Positions 19,497 through 29,091 are shown, counted from the stretch's first letter. The stretch: DNA of 60,334 bases from JAPLMW01 sp964619675 (GCA_964619675.1 CAZUEO010000010.1:1-60334); one strand, 5' to 3'. The notes: generated from the sequence alone by a model not told the origin. Translations and numbers: made by a program.

Positions 19497-19606
19497 TATT
19501 TAAAATTTAATATTTAAAATTTAAGATGGTTTAGATTAATAAAAAATCCCGCCGAAGGCGGCTCCTTAAATTTTAAATCTTCAATCTTAAATTTTCAATT
19601 CTTCCA
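19497..19606. repeat. AT-rich dispersed repeat with CCGCC/GGCGG core
   Basis: Runs of TTTAATATTTAAAATTTAAG, then CCCGCCGAAGGCGG, then the inverted AT part (TTAAATTTTAAATCTTCAAT). It matches the inverse of 4931-4985. It fills almost the whole gap between lysS and the next operon. Confidence 0.6.
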
Positions 19607-19618
19607 AGGATTTGATAA

Positions 19619-20983
19619 ATGCTAAAGTTTTTCCTCGCATTGCGGTATCTGAAGAAGAAAAAAATCGTTCTTCTCAGTATATTTGCGGTAGCGCTGTCAA
19701 CCGCGCTGCTCGTTACCGTTGCAAGTCTTTTTACGGCGTTTATCGAAGCGATTGAGTCCGGTTCATCCGATTATCTGGGCGACATAGTTCTCCAGCCGCC
19801 GCAGGGGTTTTCTCATAGTGACGAGCTTATCGCAAAACTTTGCGGCACAAAGGAAATTGCCGCTGCAAGTGCGGTTCTTTCCACAAACGGCCTTATTCAT
19901 CTTGGCCCGGGTAATGTAAAGGCCGTGAGCATCTGGGGGATAGACCTGCCGAGCCGATGCAGAGTTACCGGTATGAAAAACACTTTCCTGGTGCAGAAAA
20001 ACCTTCCCCGCCCCGGCGGGCAAGCCTCAGTTCCGCAATTCAAAATTGATGCCAATGACAGCGGCATAATGCCTGCCTTCGTCGGCGTCGGCCTGCTTGT
20101 CCAGCCGGATGTTAAAACCGACGAATATGATTTTTCAAAAGCCGACGCTTTTATCGGCGGTGATGCGGTCATAACTGTCGGTGCCGTTCAAAAGGATGCG
20201 CAGTCTGATGGTTCGTTCGTTAATTTGCAGAGCCGCTCTGTGAGAATAAGGATTGACGATGTAGTTTGTACCTCGGTCTATGATATTGACAAGAGATTTG
20301 TTTTTGTACCTATTGACAGATTGGCTGCTATTTTGAGCAGACAAGGGCCTTCGCCTACCGATGTAGTACATATAAAATGCGCCGCCGGTTTCAGCCCGGC
20401 CCAGTGTATCGGTATTGTTCGCAGGGCCTGGACTGATTTTGCCTCCGACAGGCTTAGCTGGCCGTCTTATTATATAGCCGATACCGAAATCATTACTTCA
20501 GTTGCCAAACAGAGCCAGTACACAGCGGAGCTTCGTAAACAGATGGGCGTTCTGCTTGTTATCTTCGGCGTTATAAGCGCAGGCGTGATAGTGCTTGTCT
20601 TCTGTATTTTCTATATGATAGTGATGAGTAAGCAGAAAGACCTTGCCATAATCAAGTCTATCGGCGGCTCAGCGTTTACATCTGCGTCAATTTTTCTGTT
20701 TTTTGGTTTGTTTATAGGTTTGATTGGCGCATCTGTCGGCCTGGGCGCCGGCCTTTTAATTACTCATAACGTCAACGTGATAGAGCGGCAGATTAGCGTT
20801 CTTTTAGGCCTTAAGCTGTGGAACAGCAGTATTTATATGTTCAGCAGGATACCAAATCATTTCAACTGGCACTGGGCCTGGCGGTTTTTCGGTGCAGCGG
20901 TCGGTGCTTCTGTGCTTGGGGCATTGGTCCCTGCGATAGCCGCAGCCAGAACGATTCCTGCAAAAATCCTGAGGTATGAATAA
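19619..20983 (+). CDS. LolC/E-type ABC transporter permease (first of pair)
   Basis: 454 residues with one N-terminal membrane segment (IVLLSIFAVALSTALLVTVA), a large periplasmic MacB-like domain (about 45-290) and three C-terminal segments of the FtsX family (MGVLLVIFGVISAGVIVLVF; KDLAIIKSIGGS coupling helix). It is immediately followed by a paralogous permease and an ATPase, the lolCDE gene order. It would extract lipoproteins or another substrate from the inner membrane; the substrate is inferred from the arrangement only. Confidence 0.8.
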   Translation: MLKFFLALRYLKKKKIVLLSIFAVALSTALLVTVASLFTAFIEAIESGSSDYLGDIVLQPPQGFSHSDELIAKLCGTKEIAAASAVLSTNGLIHLGPGNVKAVSIWGIDLPSRCRVTGMKNTFLVQKNLPRPGGQASVPQFKIDANDSGIMPAFVGVGLLVQPDVKTDEYDFSKADAFIGGDAVITVGAVQKDAQSDGSFVNLQSRSVRIRIDDVVCTSVYDIDKRFVFVPIDRLAAILSRQGPSPTDVVHIKCAAGFSPAQCIGIVRRAWTDFASDRLSWPSYYIADTEIITSVAKQSQYTAELRKQMGVLLVIFGVISAGVIVLVFCIFYMIVMSKQKDLAIIKSIGGSAFTSASIFLFFGLFIGLIGASVGLGAGLLITHNVNVIERQISVLLGLKLWNSSIYMFSRIPNHFNWHWAWRFFGAAVGASVLGALVPAIAAARTIPAKILRYE

Positions 20984-22336
20984 ATGTATGATATTTTATT
21001 GCCGATAAAATTTTTCCTGCGGCGCAGGATAACAATTGTTGCTATTCTTGCCGTTGCGCTGTGTGTCTTTACCGTAGTAGTGGTAATGACGGTGATGAAC
21101 GGCCTTGTTACGGATTTTGCGGACAAGAACCACGCCTTTTTCTCCGATTGCATTGTTTCCACCGATTCGCTTGTCGGTTTCGGACTTTATGAGGAGTTTA
21201 TAGCTCATCTTGAAGAATGCGATTTTGTCGCTTCTGCTGCGCCTGTGATAAGTACATTTGGTCTTGTCGAGTCCGAATCGTCGGGCAAAAATGCAGCACT
21301 TGACCTTATGGGCATAAATATTGCCCCGCACATAAGGACGACTGATTTTGCCGACACTCTTTATTATCGCAAAAGTATGCCTGCACTTGCCTTTAAGCCT
21401 TTGTATGATGTGAGTCTGCCCGGCTGCGTTGTCGGAATCGATTTGCTTATCGAAAGGCAAAAGAGCGGCCAATACCGCCAGATGAGTTACCTGCCGGCCT
21501 GGTCATATCTTGTTACGTGTTTTCCGCTGACGCCCAAAGGCGCTCTTGCAAAGACCGGCACAGCTTTGGCCGCCAATTCGGGAACGTTCTACTACAGCGA
21601 CAACAGCAACTCAGGTCTTGCTAAAATCGACAGCGCCGTCGTTTATCTTCCGTTCGATTCCCTGCAGACCCTTTGCGGTATGGACGTCGGTGCCAAAAGG
21701 ACGAGTGCAATCTTTATAAAATTTAAAGACGGCTTCGATATTGACATCTGCACCGACAAGGTATCCCGGCTCTGGCAGGATTTTATAGGCCAAAGAAGCG
21801 ATTTTACGCTTGCCGGCCTGTTTGGCACCGTCAGGGTTGAGGACTGGAAGACTTATCGAAGACAGACCATTGCCCCGATGGAAAAAGAGCAGACTATGCT
21901 GGTCCTGCTTTTTGCGCTTGTGGGTTTGATTACAGTCTTTATTATTTTTGTGATTTTTTATATGATTATAAGCCGAAAAAGCAGGGACATCGGCGTTCTC
22001 AAGAGTCTTGGCGTATCGAAGTCGGGCATTGTAAGGGTTTTTCTGCGTCTGGCTTTTTTGATAGGTATTTGCGGCGCCGCTGTCGGGATTTTATTTGCCC
22101 TGGTTTTTCTTGCGAATATAAACAGGCTTGAAGGCTGGCTGTTCGATAATTTTGGTTTTCAGATGTGGGACAGGGAAATTTATGCGATAGGCGAGATACC
22201 CAGCCGGGCAAAACCGTTTTTATTGACGACTGTTGCCGGCTGCGCCGTGGCGGCTTGTCTGCTTGGCGCACTATTGCCGACGCTCGGCGCTGCCGGCCGA
22301 AAATGTATTGATGTCCTTAGGGTAAACCAGTTATGA
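20984..22336 (+). CDS. LolC/E-type ABC transporter permease (second of pair)
   Basis: 450 residues with the same architecture as its neighbour: an N-terminal segment (ITIVAILAVALCVFTVVVVM), a periplasmic domain and FtsX-type C-terminal segments with a coupling helix (SRDIGVLKSLGVSKSGI). The start lies directly after the previous stop. Its own stop overlaps the ATPase start (ATGA), so all three are co-translated. Confidence 0.8.
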   Translation: MYDILLPIKFFLRRRITIVAILAVALCVFTVVVVMTVMNGLVTDFADKNHAFFSDCIVSTDSLVGFGLYEEFIAHLEECDFVASAAPVISTFGLVESESSGKNAALDLMGINIAPHIRTTDFADTLYYRKSMPALAFKPLYDVSLPGCVVGIDLLIERQKSGQYRQMSYLPAWSYLVTCFPLTPKGALAKTGTALAANSGTFYYSDNSNSGLAKIDSAVVYLPFDSLQTLCGMDVGAKRTSAIFIKFKDGFDIDICTDKVSRLWQDFIGQRSDFTLAGLFGTVRVEDWKTYRRQTIAPMEKEQTMLVLLFALVGLITVFIIFVIFYMIISRKSRDIGVLKSLGVSKSGIVRVFLRLAFLIGICGAAVGILFALVFLANINRLEGWLFDNFGFQMWDREIYAIGEIPSRAKPFLLTTVAGCAVAACLLGALLPTLGAAGRKCIDVLRVNQL

Positions 22337-23037
22337 CCCAAAAAAATAATTATATATTGAGCTGTAAAGACATTTGCAAATCCTACCGGATGGGCCAGAC
22401 TCATCTTGAAGTTCTCAAGGGCGTAAACTTCGGCGTTGTTCGCGGCGAGTTTGTCGCTGTAAGGGGTGCTTCAGGCAGCGGAAAAAGCACGCTTTTGCAC
22501 ATACTCGGCGCGCTGGATACGCCCGATAAAGGCGAGGTTTTTTTTGAAGGCCAGACCATCGCCGATTTTTCCGGCAGAAAAATCAACGAATTCAGGAACA
22601 AAAAGATTGGTTTTGTATTTCAGTTTTATCATTTACTTGACGAATTAACAGTGCTGGAAAACGTTCTGCTTGCGAAGATGGCGGGCGGCAGTGCGGCAGG
22701 CTGGCTGGCCAATTCAAAATCGGCCAAAAGTTTTGCCTGTCAGCTCCTTGGCGAGCTGGGTCTTTCACAAAGAGTTTCTCATCGGCCATTTGAGCTTTCC
22801 GGCGGCGAACGGCAGAGGGTCGCGATAGCCAGGGCACTGATGAATCGGCCCGATGTGATACTTGCCGATGAGCCGACAGGAAACCTTGACTCTGCAACGG
22901 GAAATGGTATCCTGAGTGTCTTTGAAAAACTGCATAGTGCGGGACAAACGATTGTAATGGTTTCGCACGATGAAAAAATCGCTGCCAGGGCACAGCGGGT
23001 AATAAGACTTGCCGACGGCAAAATTCTGGTGGCTTAG
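22333..23037 (+). CDS. LolD/MacB-type ABC transporter ATPase
   Basis: 234 residues. Walker A GASGSGKST at 45-53, Q-loop in FVFQFYHLL, signature LSGGERQRVAIARAL, Walker B VILADEPTGNLD and the switch histidine in VMVSHDEK are all intact. It powers the two permeases encoded just upstream. Confidence 0.9.
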   Translation: MTQKNNYILSCKDICKSYRMGQTHLEVLKGVNFGVVRGEFVAVRGASGSGKSTLLHILGALDTPDKGEVFFEGQTIADFSGRKINEFRNKKIGFVFQFYHLLDELTVLENVLLAKMAGGSAAGWLANSKSAKSFACQLLGELGLSQRVSHRPFELSGGERQRVAIARALMNRPDVILADEPTGNLDSATGNGILSVFEKLHSAGQTIVMVSHDEKIAARAQRVIRLADGKILVA

Positions 23038-23042
23038 ACTTG

Positions 23043-23057
23043 TCCGCCTCCGGCGGA
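23043..23057. repeat. TCCGCC/GGCGGA palindrome
   Basis: TCCGCCTCCGGCGGA, in the 36-base gap before the aminotransferase gene. One of many such palindromes between genes here (4966, 10870, 19547, 53691, 54104). Confidence 0.55.
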
Positions 23058-23073
23058 AAAATCGGAGTTTTTT

Positions 23074-23940
23074 ATGGCCTTGAAAATATGGCTTAACGGC
23101 TCTCTTGTTGACGAATCGAACGCTAAAATCAGCGTTTTCGACCACGGTCTGCTTTACGGCGATGGCGTCTTTGAAGGCATCCGCATTTACAGCTCGAAGG
23201 TATTTGAGCTTGATGCGCATCTGAAGAGACTTTACGAATCAGCAAAAGTTTTAAGGCTTGACATCGGTATGACACCCCGGCAGCTTGCCGAGGAAACCAT
23301 AAAAACCGTCAAGGCAAACAATGTTGCTAACGGCTATATTCGCCTTATTGTTACTCGCGGCATCGGCTCGCTTGGCATTAATCCGTTTAACTGCCAAAAG
23401 CCTCAGATAATTATTATCGCCGACAATATTCAGCTATATCCTAAGGAACTTTGCGAAACAGGTATCAGGGTTATCACTGCCTGCACGATACGCAATCATC
23501 CGCTTGCGATACCGCCGCAGGTCAAGAGCCTTAATTATCTTAACAACATCCTGGCGAAGATCGAGGCTCTCGATGCAGGCGTGCCTGAAGCGATTATGTT
23601 CAATCATGAAGGTTTCGTTGCCGAAGCCTCCGGCGATAATGTCTTTGTTATTAAAAACGGCATTATTTACGCTCCGCCTATTCAGGCGGGTTCTCTTGAA
23701 GGTATTACAAGAGCTGTCTGTTTTCGTCTTGCCGAACGCGAGCAAATCAAAGTTGTCGAGAAGAACCTGACGCGATTTGACCTTTACGTTGCGGATGAAT
23801 TGTTCCTTACCGGCACGGCAGCCGAGGTCATCGGCGTTATTGAAGTTGACGGCAGACGGATTTCCGGCGGCAAACCCGGCGAGATGACGCTTCTTTTGCG
23901 CGGAAAATTTTTCGATTACGCCCATGGCCGGTCAAAGTAA
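23074..23940 (+). CDS. ilvE: branched-chain amino acid aminotransferase (class IV)
   Basis: Transfers amino groups between glutamate and the keto acids of valine, leucine and isoleucine, using PLP. 288 residues. FDHGLLYGDGVFEGIR (about 23-38) and PQVKSLNYLNNILAK with the PLP lysine K151 are present, as are EASGDNVFVIKNG and the phosphate-binding LTGTAAEVIGV. D-amino acid or 4-amino-4-deoxychorismate activity cannot be excluded, but the FEGIR and K-S-LNYL motifs favour IlvE. It overlaps the prenyl synthase gene by 17 bases. Confidence 0.85.
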   Translation: MALKIWLNGSLVDESNAKISVFDHGLLYGDGVFEGIRIYSSKVFELDAHLKRLYESAKVLRLDIGMTPRQLAEETIKTVKANNVANGYIRLIVTRGIGSLGINPFNCQKPQIIIIADNIQLYPKELCETGIRVITACTIRNHPLAIPPQVKSLNYLNNILAKIEALDAGVPEAIMFNHEGFVAEASGDNVFVIKNGIIYAPPIQAGSLEGITRAVCFRLAEREQIKVVEKNLTRFDLYVADELFLTGTAAEVIGVIEVDGRRISGGKPGEMTLLLRGKFFDYAHGRSK

Positions 23941-24916
23941 GATACCCCGCCAGGCCCCAACAGTTGCCTGTGAGCTTATATCCGATGAGCTTGTGCAGGT
24001 AAGCAGTTTTTTTGACCAGCAGCTCGATTGTCCCGATGCCGGACTCAAATCGTTTATGGACTATCTCAAAGGCCGGCAGGGCAAGATGCTGCGGGCCTCT
24101 TTTGTGCTGCTTTCCGGCAGGTTATTTGCCCCGACAACTGAGCTGCATATTAAAGTTGCCGGCATAGTTGAGATGATACACACCGCCACGCTTCTGCACG
24201 ATGATGTGATAGACAATGCCGAGCGGCGCAGAGGTCTTGCGACGCCAAATAACCTGTGGGGCGCCAATTTTGCCGTTCTAATGGGTGATTTTTTGTTAAG
24301 CAGAGTTTTTTTGGCTGTCGCATCTCTCCGCAAGGACGATATCAACAGGCTTCTTGCCGAGATGTGCGGCAAAGTCTGTCGCGGAGAAATGCTCCAGAAC
24401 GCCTGCCGCGGCAATTTCGGCATTGGTATTGGGGAATATCTTGACATAATTGAAAAAAAGACTGCTGTTTTTTTTGCCGACTGCTGCCGGCTCGGCGCAA
24501 TAGCGTCTGATGCCGATGAGCAGTCCGCCGGCAGATTATATCAGTTCGGCCTCAATTTCGGCCTGGCTTTCCAGATTATTGACGACCTTGTTGACATACT
24601 CGATGCCCGTGGACGCAGCGACAAAACCGGCGGCAGAGACCTTTTTACCGCAACGCCGACTCTGCCCGTCATTCACGCCTTCAGCGTCCTCGATTCATCG
24701 GCCGGCAGCGAGCTTCTCGATGCATTTGACGCCGGCCAGGCGGACATAAACCGCATCGTATCAATTCTCAATGCTTCGAAAAGCATTGATTTTGCCAAAT
24801 CTGTGGCCCTTCAATATCAGCAAAAAGCTGTCGCCGGCCTTGACCATTTCGGCTCTCAGCCGGCTGCATCAGTGCTGAAGGATTTGACAATTTCGGCAAC
24901 ACAAATGCCTCTTTAA
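23924..24916 (+). CDS. polyprenyl diphosphate synthase
   Basis: All-trans prenyl chain elongation enzyme, probably making the quinone side chain. 330 residues. The first aspartate-rich motif is HDDVIDNAERRRG (D93, D94, D97), the second is IIDDLVDILD (D220, D221, D224). The KGRQGKMLRA segment binds the homoallylic substrate. The chain length cannot be read with confidence from the sequence. The start overlaps the ilvE end. Confidence 0.87.
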   Translation: MAGQSKIPRQAPTVACELISDELVQVSSFFDQQLDCPDAGLKSFMDYLKGRQGKMLRASFVLLSGRLFAPTTELHIKVAGIVEMIHTATLLHDDVIDNAERRRGLATPNNLWGANFAVLMGDFLLSRVFLAVASLRKDDINRLLAEMCGKVCRGEMLQNACRGNFGIGIGEYLDIIEKKTAVFFADCCRLGAIASDADEQSAGRLYQFGLNFGLAFQIIDDLVDILDARGRSDKTGGRDLFTATPTLPVIHAFSVLDSSAGSELLDAFDAGQADINRIVSILNASKSIDFAKSVALQYQQKAVAGLDHFGSQPAASVLKDLTISATQMPL

Positions 24917-24987
24917 TTACCTGAATTTTTCTTTACGTCCGTCTTCTTTTGTGTAAGAATATCGCTGTTATTTTGGAGGTGCCGAAT

Positions 24988-26388
24988 ATGAAAACGAAAT
25001 TTTTCAATTCTGTTTTAACAATTCTTTTTGTTTGTTCCTGTCTTTTTGCGGCAAAAGAGCCGCCTGCTGATGAAAATTCAGTAGCGGTAACCGTTTATAA
25101 CAGTAACTTTGGCGTAGTTAAGGAGCAGCGTTCGATAGTCTTTGACAAGGGCATTAATACGATAAGGTTTACCGATGTGGCCTGTGCCATAGAACCTGCC
25201 AGCGTAAGTTTTCAGTGTGTAAGCAGCCCTGCAAAAGTTGCCATCCTCGAGCAGAATTACGAATACGACCTTGTCAGCACATCGAGTCTTTTGAACCGTT
25301 ACCTCGACAAAACCGTCAATGTCTCGATTAAAGGCAGCGGTGCCGACCAGGGCAGGGAAGTTGCAGGTGTTCTTATGGCCGCAAGAGACAATAACCTTAT
25401 ACTCAAAAACGCCGGCGGCGGGCTGGAGATAATCAGCAATGACAGTGTTGAAAATGTCTCACTCCGGCAGCTTCCTGAAGGCCTGGTTACCAGACCGACG
25501 CTAATCTGGCTTGCCCATGCCGATAAGGGCGGCAAAGAATTATGCCGTGTAACATATACTACCACCGGTATCGGCTGGGAGGCGGACTATTCTGCCGTTC
25601 TCAGCGCCGATGAAAACGCTTTCGACATCAGCGGCTGGGTAACAATCGATAACCAAAGCGGCGCAACCTACAGGGATGCGACAATTAAACTTATCGCAGG
25701 CGATGTAAGACGAGTTGAAGAGCCGCGACCGGCAAGAATGATGGACTTAATGGTTTATGAAAGGGCCGCCGCCGCGGCACCTGCTTTTGAGGAAAAGCCT
25801 TTTATGGAATATCACATTTACACGCTCGGGCGCACAAGCACGATTAACAATAACCAAACCAAGCAGATTGAGTTTATCACCCCTGCCTTAAATGTCCCTG
25901 CAAAGAAGATATATCTTTATGAGCGGAACAAAAATGACAAAAAGGTTCAGGTAAAATTCGAGTTTGAAAATAAAAAGGAAAGCGGCCTGGGCATTGCGCT
26001 GCCGAAAGGCAAAGTGCGTGTCTTTAAGAAGGATGTTGATGATATGCTCGAATTTGTCGGCGAGGATTTGATAGACCATACGCCGAAGGATGAAAAAATA
26101 TCATTGTATATCGGCGATGCCTTTGATATAGCCGTTGAATATAAGCGTCTGGACAGCAGGACTGACCGCAGAATGCGCTGGGACAAGCACTCAATCGAGC
26201 TTCGCAACCGCAAGGATTCACCTGTTACTGTTTTTGTTGATGAAAGGTTTCCCGCCTGGGTCAACTGGAAAATCGACGAATCGAGTCATCCTTACGTAAA
26301 GAAAGATGCGACAACGGCCCGCTTTACGGCTGAGCTTGCCGCCAATACAATAGCGACTGTCGAATATTCCGCAACGCAGAGATGGTAA
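24988..26388 (+). CDS. secreted DUF4139-type protein
   Basis: The start at 24988 follows TGGAGGTGCCGAAT and gives a signal peptide (MKTKFFNSVLTILFVCSCLF). 466 residues with VAVTVYNSNFGVVKEQRSI, the DLVSTSSLLNRYLDKTVNVS block, a central TYTTTGIGWEADYSAVLSAD and a C-terminus ending TIATVEYSATQRW. This is the DUF4139 / mucoidy-inhibitor-like arrangement, thought to be envelope-linked; no enzymatic role is known. A fragment of a second copy of its 3' end lies at 28983-29033. Confidence 0.8.
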   Translation: MKTKFFNSVLTILFVCSCLFAAKEPPADENSVAVTVYNSNFGVVKEQRSIVFDKGINTIRFTDVACAIEPASVSFQCVSSPAKVAILEQNYEYDLVSTSSLLNRYLDKTVNVSIKGSGADQGREVAGVLMAARDNNLILKNAGGGLEIISNDSVENVSLRQLPEGLVTRPTLIWLAHADKGGKELCRVTYTTTGIGWEADYSAVLSADENAFDISGWVTIDNQSGATYRDATIKLIAGDVRRVEEPRPARMMDLMVYERAAAAAPAFEEKPFMEYHIYTLGRTSTINNNQTKQIEFITPALNVPAKKIYLYERNKNDKKVQVKFEFENKKESGLGIALPKGKVRVFKKDVDDMLEFVGEDLIDHTPKDEKISLYIGDAFDIAVEYKRLDSRTDRRMRWDKHSIELRNRKDSPVTVFVDERFPAWVNWKIDESSHPYVKKDATTARFTAELAANTIATVEYSATQRW

Positions 26389-26576
26389 AATTTGAACTTT
26401 TGCTATCTCGGGCGCAGCATTAGCGAAGGCAAAACAGCTTAGACCCTCTTAAGTTGCTCTCGCTCGTAGGCGGTTTTTTTGATTTAGAAGGTTTTCTTTG
26501 ACATTAACGCGATTTGGAGATAGAGGATAAAAGGACTAATTCACAGCGTTTGAAACCTTAAAACAGGAGAAACAAG

Positions 26577-26624
26577 ATGAGAACGAAAGCGGGAATTGCA
26601 GTGGCAATTATAGCTTTTTTTTAA
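26577..26624 (+). CDS. 15-codon mini-ORF before the 26636 gene
   Basis: It has a good ribosome site (AACAGGAGAAACAAG) and reads MRTKAGIAVAIIAFF then TAA, which looks like the start of a signal peptide. The stop overlaps the ribosome site (AAGGAGAGAG) of the next gene, so it could couple translation, or it may be the remnant of a truncated gene. The region 26389-26576 has a possible promoter (TTGACA near 26508) and no other gene. Confidence 0.3.
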   Translation: MRTKAGIAVAIIAFF

Positions 26625-26635
26625 AGGAGAGAGAA

Positions 26636-27274
26636 ATGAAACTAACAAAACTTAAAATCATCGCAATTTTTATCATCTTTATTGCAGCGTCGCTCGGCCT
26701 CGTACTTTCTTACGTTTTGTATTTAAGATTCAACGATCCCATATACAAGGCGACGGGCTGGACAAAAAAGCAGTTCATCCGCTGGGCATACAAAGTCGAG
26801 CCGGTCAAAGAACACCTCACGTGGAGAATCTCAGATGGCAAACAAGAATTGATAGACTCAAATATTCCCTTTTTTGTTCAAATCCTGAACGATATCAAAG
26901 ATGTTGCTTTTGTTTCCAAGAAATGTCGTCACTATAAGTATCAATGGGTGATATACCTTCCTGATGATATTCCAAAACCTGTAACAAGAGTACTAACAAG
27001 AATCAACCAGCAGGACGTCGGGAAGTTCATTGACCAGATATTTCCAGATGCAAATAACCTGCTGTCTATATGCTCTTACGATGAGAAAGGCAGGATTGTC
27101 GGCTCCGAGAAGGTGAGAGTTAAACTTTTAGCTCTCTCCGATGACAAACATACAATTTCTGTGGAGACCGAGCCTTTTTTCCTCTCTGATAATCCTGACA
27201 TACATGGGAGGTTTGAAGATGTAGTTATCCTGCTTGGTCCGATGAAAAAAGGTACTGTAAACGTATGCGAATAG
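26636..27274 (+). CDS. membrane-anchored protein of unknown function
   Basis: 212 residues. One N-terminal membrane segment (IIAIFIIFIAASLGLVLSYV) anchors a soluble domain with no motif that I recognise (YQWVIYLPDDIPKPVTRVLT; SEKVRVKLLALSDDKHTISV). It sits with the following secreted gene between the DUF4139 gene and a fragment of a DUF4139 copy, so both may have arrived together. The ribosome site AAAGGAGAG is strong. Confidence 0.6.
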   Translation: MKLTKLKIIAIFIIFIAASLGLVLSYVLYLRFNDPIYKATGWTKKQFIRWAYKVEPVKEHLTWRISDGKQELIDSNIPFFVQILNDIKDVAFVSKKCRHYKYQWVIYLPDDIPKPVTRVLTRINQQDVGKFIDQIFPDANNLLSICSYDEKGRIVGSEKVRVKLLALSDDKHTISVETEPFFLSDNPDIHGRFEDVVILLGPMKKGTVNVCE

Positions 27275-27307
27275 TCATTTTGAAAAAACTGTAGAAGGAG
27301 ATATTGT

Positions 27308-28972
27308 ATGAAAAAGCTAATTAAAAAAGTGAAAGTTGTTCTTCTGTATACTGTTCTTCTGTCGTTTACGACCATAGACGGTTGTGGGAATACACAGAGC
27401 AACGAAGTAATTAATGTAGGCGACTTCGGTATAGAGCTTGTAGACTCGAATCGTCTTGACGTCTGGAAAGTAAGCGGAGATACTCAGGGTACGGATATAT
27501 GCGGAGCAGCTTTTGGTTTTATAGTGCGGCTCTACGATATTTTGGAACGTCCTCTGCACGACAGACCAATAATGGTGAAGGTAGAGGTTACAGGGCACTG
27601 GGACACCTATCATACCGGCAACGGCGATATATGGGAAAGAAATGCTCCAAACGGCAAGGAATACGGATTTATCGTTTCAGAACCACAGGAAGGCTCAGAT
27701 ACTGAAGACGGCGTTTTCTACTGCTGGACAGACGAACAAGGTATTGTGAAAATATTCCCCGGCCTTGGGCAAAGGAACGTACTTGACGGCAATGCACCGC
27801 TTGATTATGGCTTTAAGTGGCCCGGCCCGGGAGCAGGATATAACGATATTGTCGATACCTGGGTGCAGCTTAAAATAACTGTTCCAAGACGGCGGGAACC
27901 CTTACCTCCTCGCTATATCTGGGTGCATTTTGTCAGGGCGCAATATCAGAATTTCTGGGAGCCATCCGGCGGCGTGTATGGCAATTCAGTGTCAGGACTC
28001 GGTGAATTGGAGGGTTTCGATATAACTGATATTGATTTCACAGACGCTTCTCCTCAGACCGCTGTCCCCTATGTAAAATCCTCAGCTCCAGCCACCCCCA
28101 AAGATAACAACGCAAAATATCCGCTTGTTTCAAGAACAAAACCATTAGAGGCCGGAGATTCTGTAATATCTCCAAACTCAATTGATTTGACACAGCTTAG
28201 ATGGGACCCGAATTATGGCTGGGCATACTTTTTGATAGAGCCAAACGAGAACCTGCATGCACTTTGGATATATGATTTGAACAGCCCAAACCAGGTCAGC
28301 ACTTTCTTTAACTTATGTCAGCCATATACATACTGGGTTGTATTCAACTCCGATATTCCTTTTTATCCGGATAGTGCAACAGCTACGCTGCATTTGAGGG
28401 CGCTGCAAAGCCCCGGCGATGTAAGGTCGATGATACCACTCAAGTTTCATCTATACGACAAGTCGCCGGATAATAAGACCCTGACGTTCAGAAGCGACTG
28501 GTTTATTATTTCAGAAGACACGGACTTCACCGGACAATACGAAGACGATTATAATAATCCTTATACAGTCATTTATATGCCCGAGGGCACTTACCCTGAT
28601 ATAGATTTGCCGCCAAATGGCGATTTTAATGCTGATGGGTATACAGACTACAGGGACTTATTTATGCTCAGTTCGTATTGGCTGAGCATGCTGGATACCA
28701 CGGTAATTGAAGGATATGACGGCTTATCCAAATTTGCAGAATATTGGTTAAACGATTGCAACGAAAACAATCAATGGTGCCGGTCCTGCGACAGAAATCA
28801 GAGCGGCAGGGTTGATTTCCTTGATTTTGCAGATTTCGCAGGCGATTGGATGAAGCCTGCTGTAAGCGATGCAAATGATTATGACCTGCTGTATGAGGAC
28901 CCGAACAACGTTGACGGCTCAATAGATTTCAGGGATTTTACAGCATTTGCCGACAACTGGATGGATGAATAA
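27308..28972 (+). CDS. secreted protein with two C-terminal dockerin-like motifs
   Basis: 554 residues with an N-terminal export segment (VVLLYTVLLSFTTIDGCG); the Cys in TIDGC could be a poor lipobox. The middle is a beta-rich domain unknown to me (RYIWVHFVRAQYQNFWEPSG). The C-terminal 120 residues carry several dockerin-like calcium motifs: DFNADGYTDYRDLFMLSSYW, RVDFLDFADFAGDWM and SIDFRDFTAFADNWM. Likely surface or matrix attached. Confidence 0.7.
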   Translation: MKKLIKKVKVVLLYTVLLSFTTIDGCGNTQSNEVINVGDFGIELVDSNRLDVWKVSGDTQGTDICGAAFGFIVRLYDILERPLHDRPIMVKVEVTGHWDTYHTGNGDIWERNAPNGKEYGFIVSEPQEGSDTEDGVFYCWTDEQGIVKIFPGLGQRNVLDGNAPLDYGFKWPGPGAGYNDIVDTWVQLKITVPRRREPLPPRYIWVHFVRAQYQNFWEPSGGVYGNSVSGLGELEGFDITDIDFTDASPQTAVPYVKSSAPATPKDNNAKYPLVSRTKPLEAGDSVISPNSIDLTQLRWDPNYGWAYFLIEPNENLHALWIYDLNSPNQVSTFFNLCQPYTYWVVFNSDIPFYPDSATATLHLRALQSPGDVRSMIPLKFHLYDKSPDNKTLTFRSDWFIISEDTDFTGQYEDDYNNPYTVIYMPEGTYPDIDLPPNGDFNADGYTDYRDLFMLSSYWLSMLDTTVIEGYDGLSKFAEYWLNDCNENNQWCRSCDRNQSGRVDFLDFADFAGDWMKPAVSDANDYDLLYEDPNNVDGSIDFRDFTAFADNWMDE

Positions 28973-28982
28973 GTTTATACGA

Positions 28983-29033
28983 TGCGATAATTCGAATGCG
29001 ACTGTCGAATATTCCGTAATGCAAAAATGGTGA
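28983..29033 (+). pseudogene. fragment of the 3' end of a second DUF4139 gene
   Basis: The frame at 28995-29033 reads NATVEYSVMQKW then stop, matching the last residues of the intact gene (IATVEYSATQRW). At DNA level GCGACTGTCGAATATTCCG is shared exactly. No upstream part of the gene remains. Together with the intact 3' end at about 26350-26388 it brackets the two genes at 26636-28972. Confidence 0.6.
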
Positions 29034-29091
29034 TTTTGCCGAAGTAACGATAGTGAAGATTACTTTTAAGGTTTTTTGAAAGGATTCTGTT

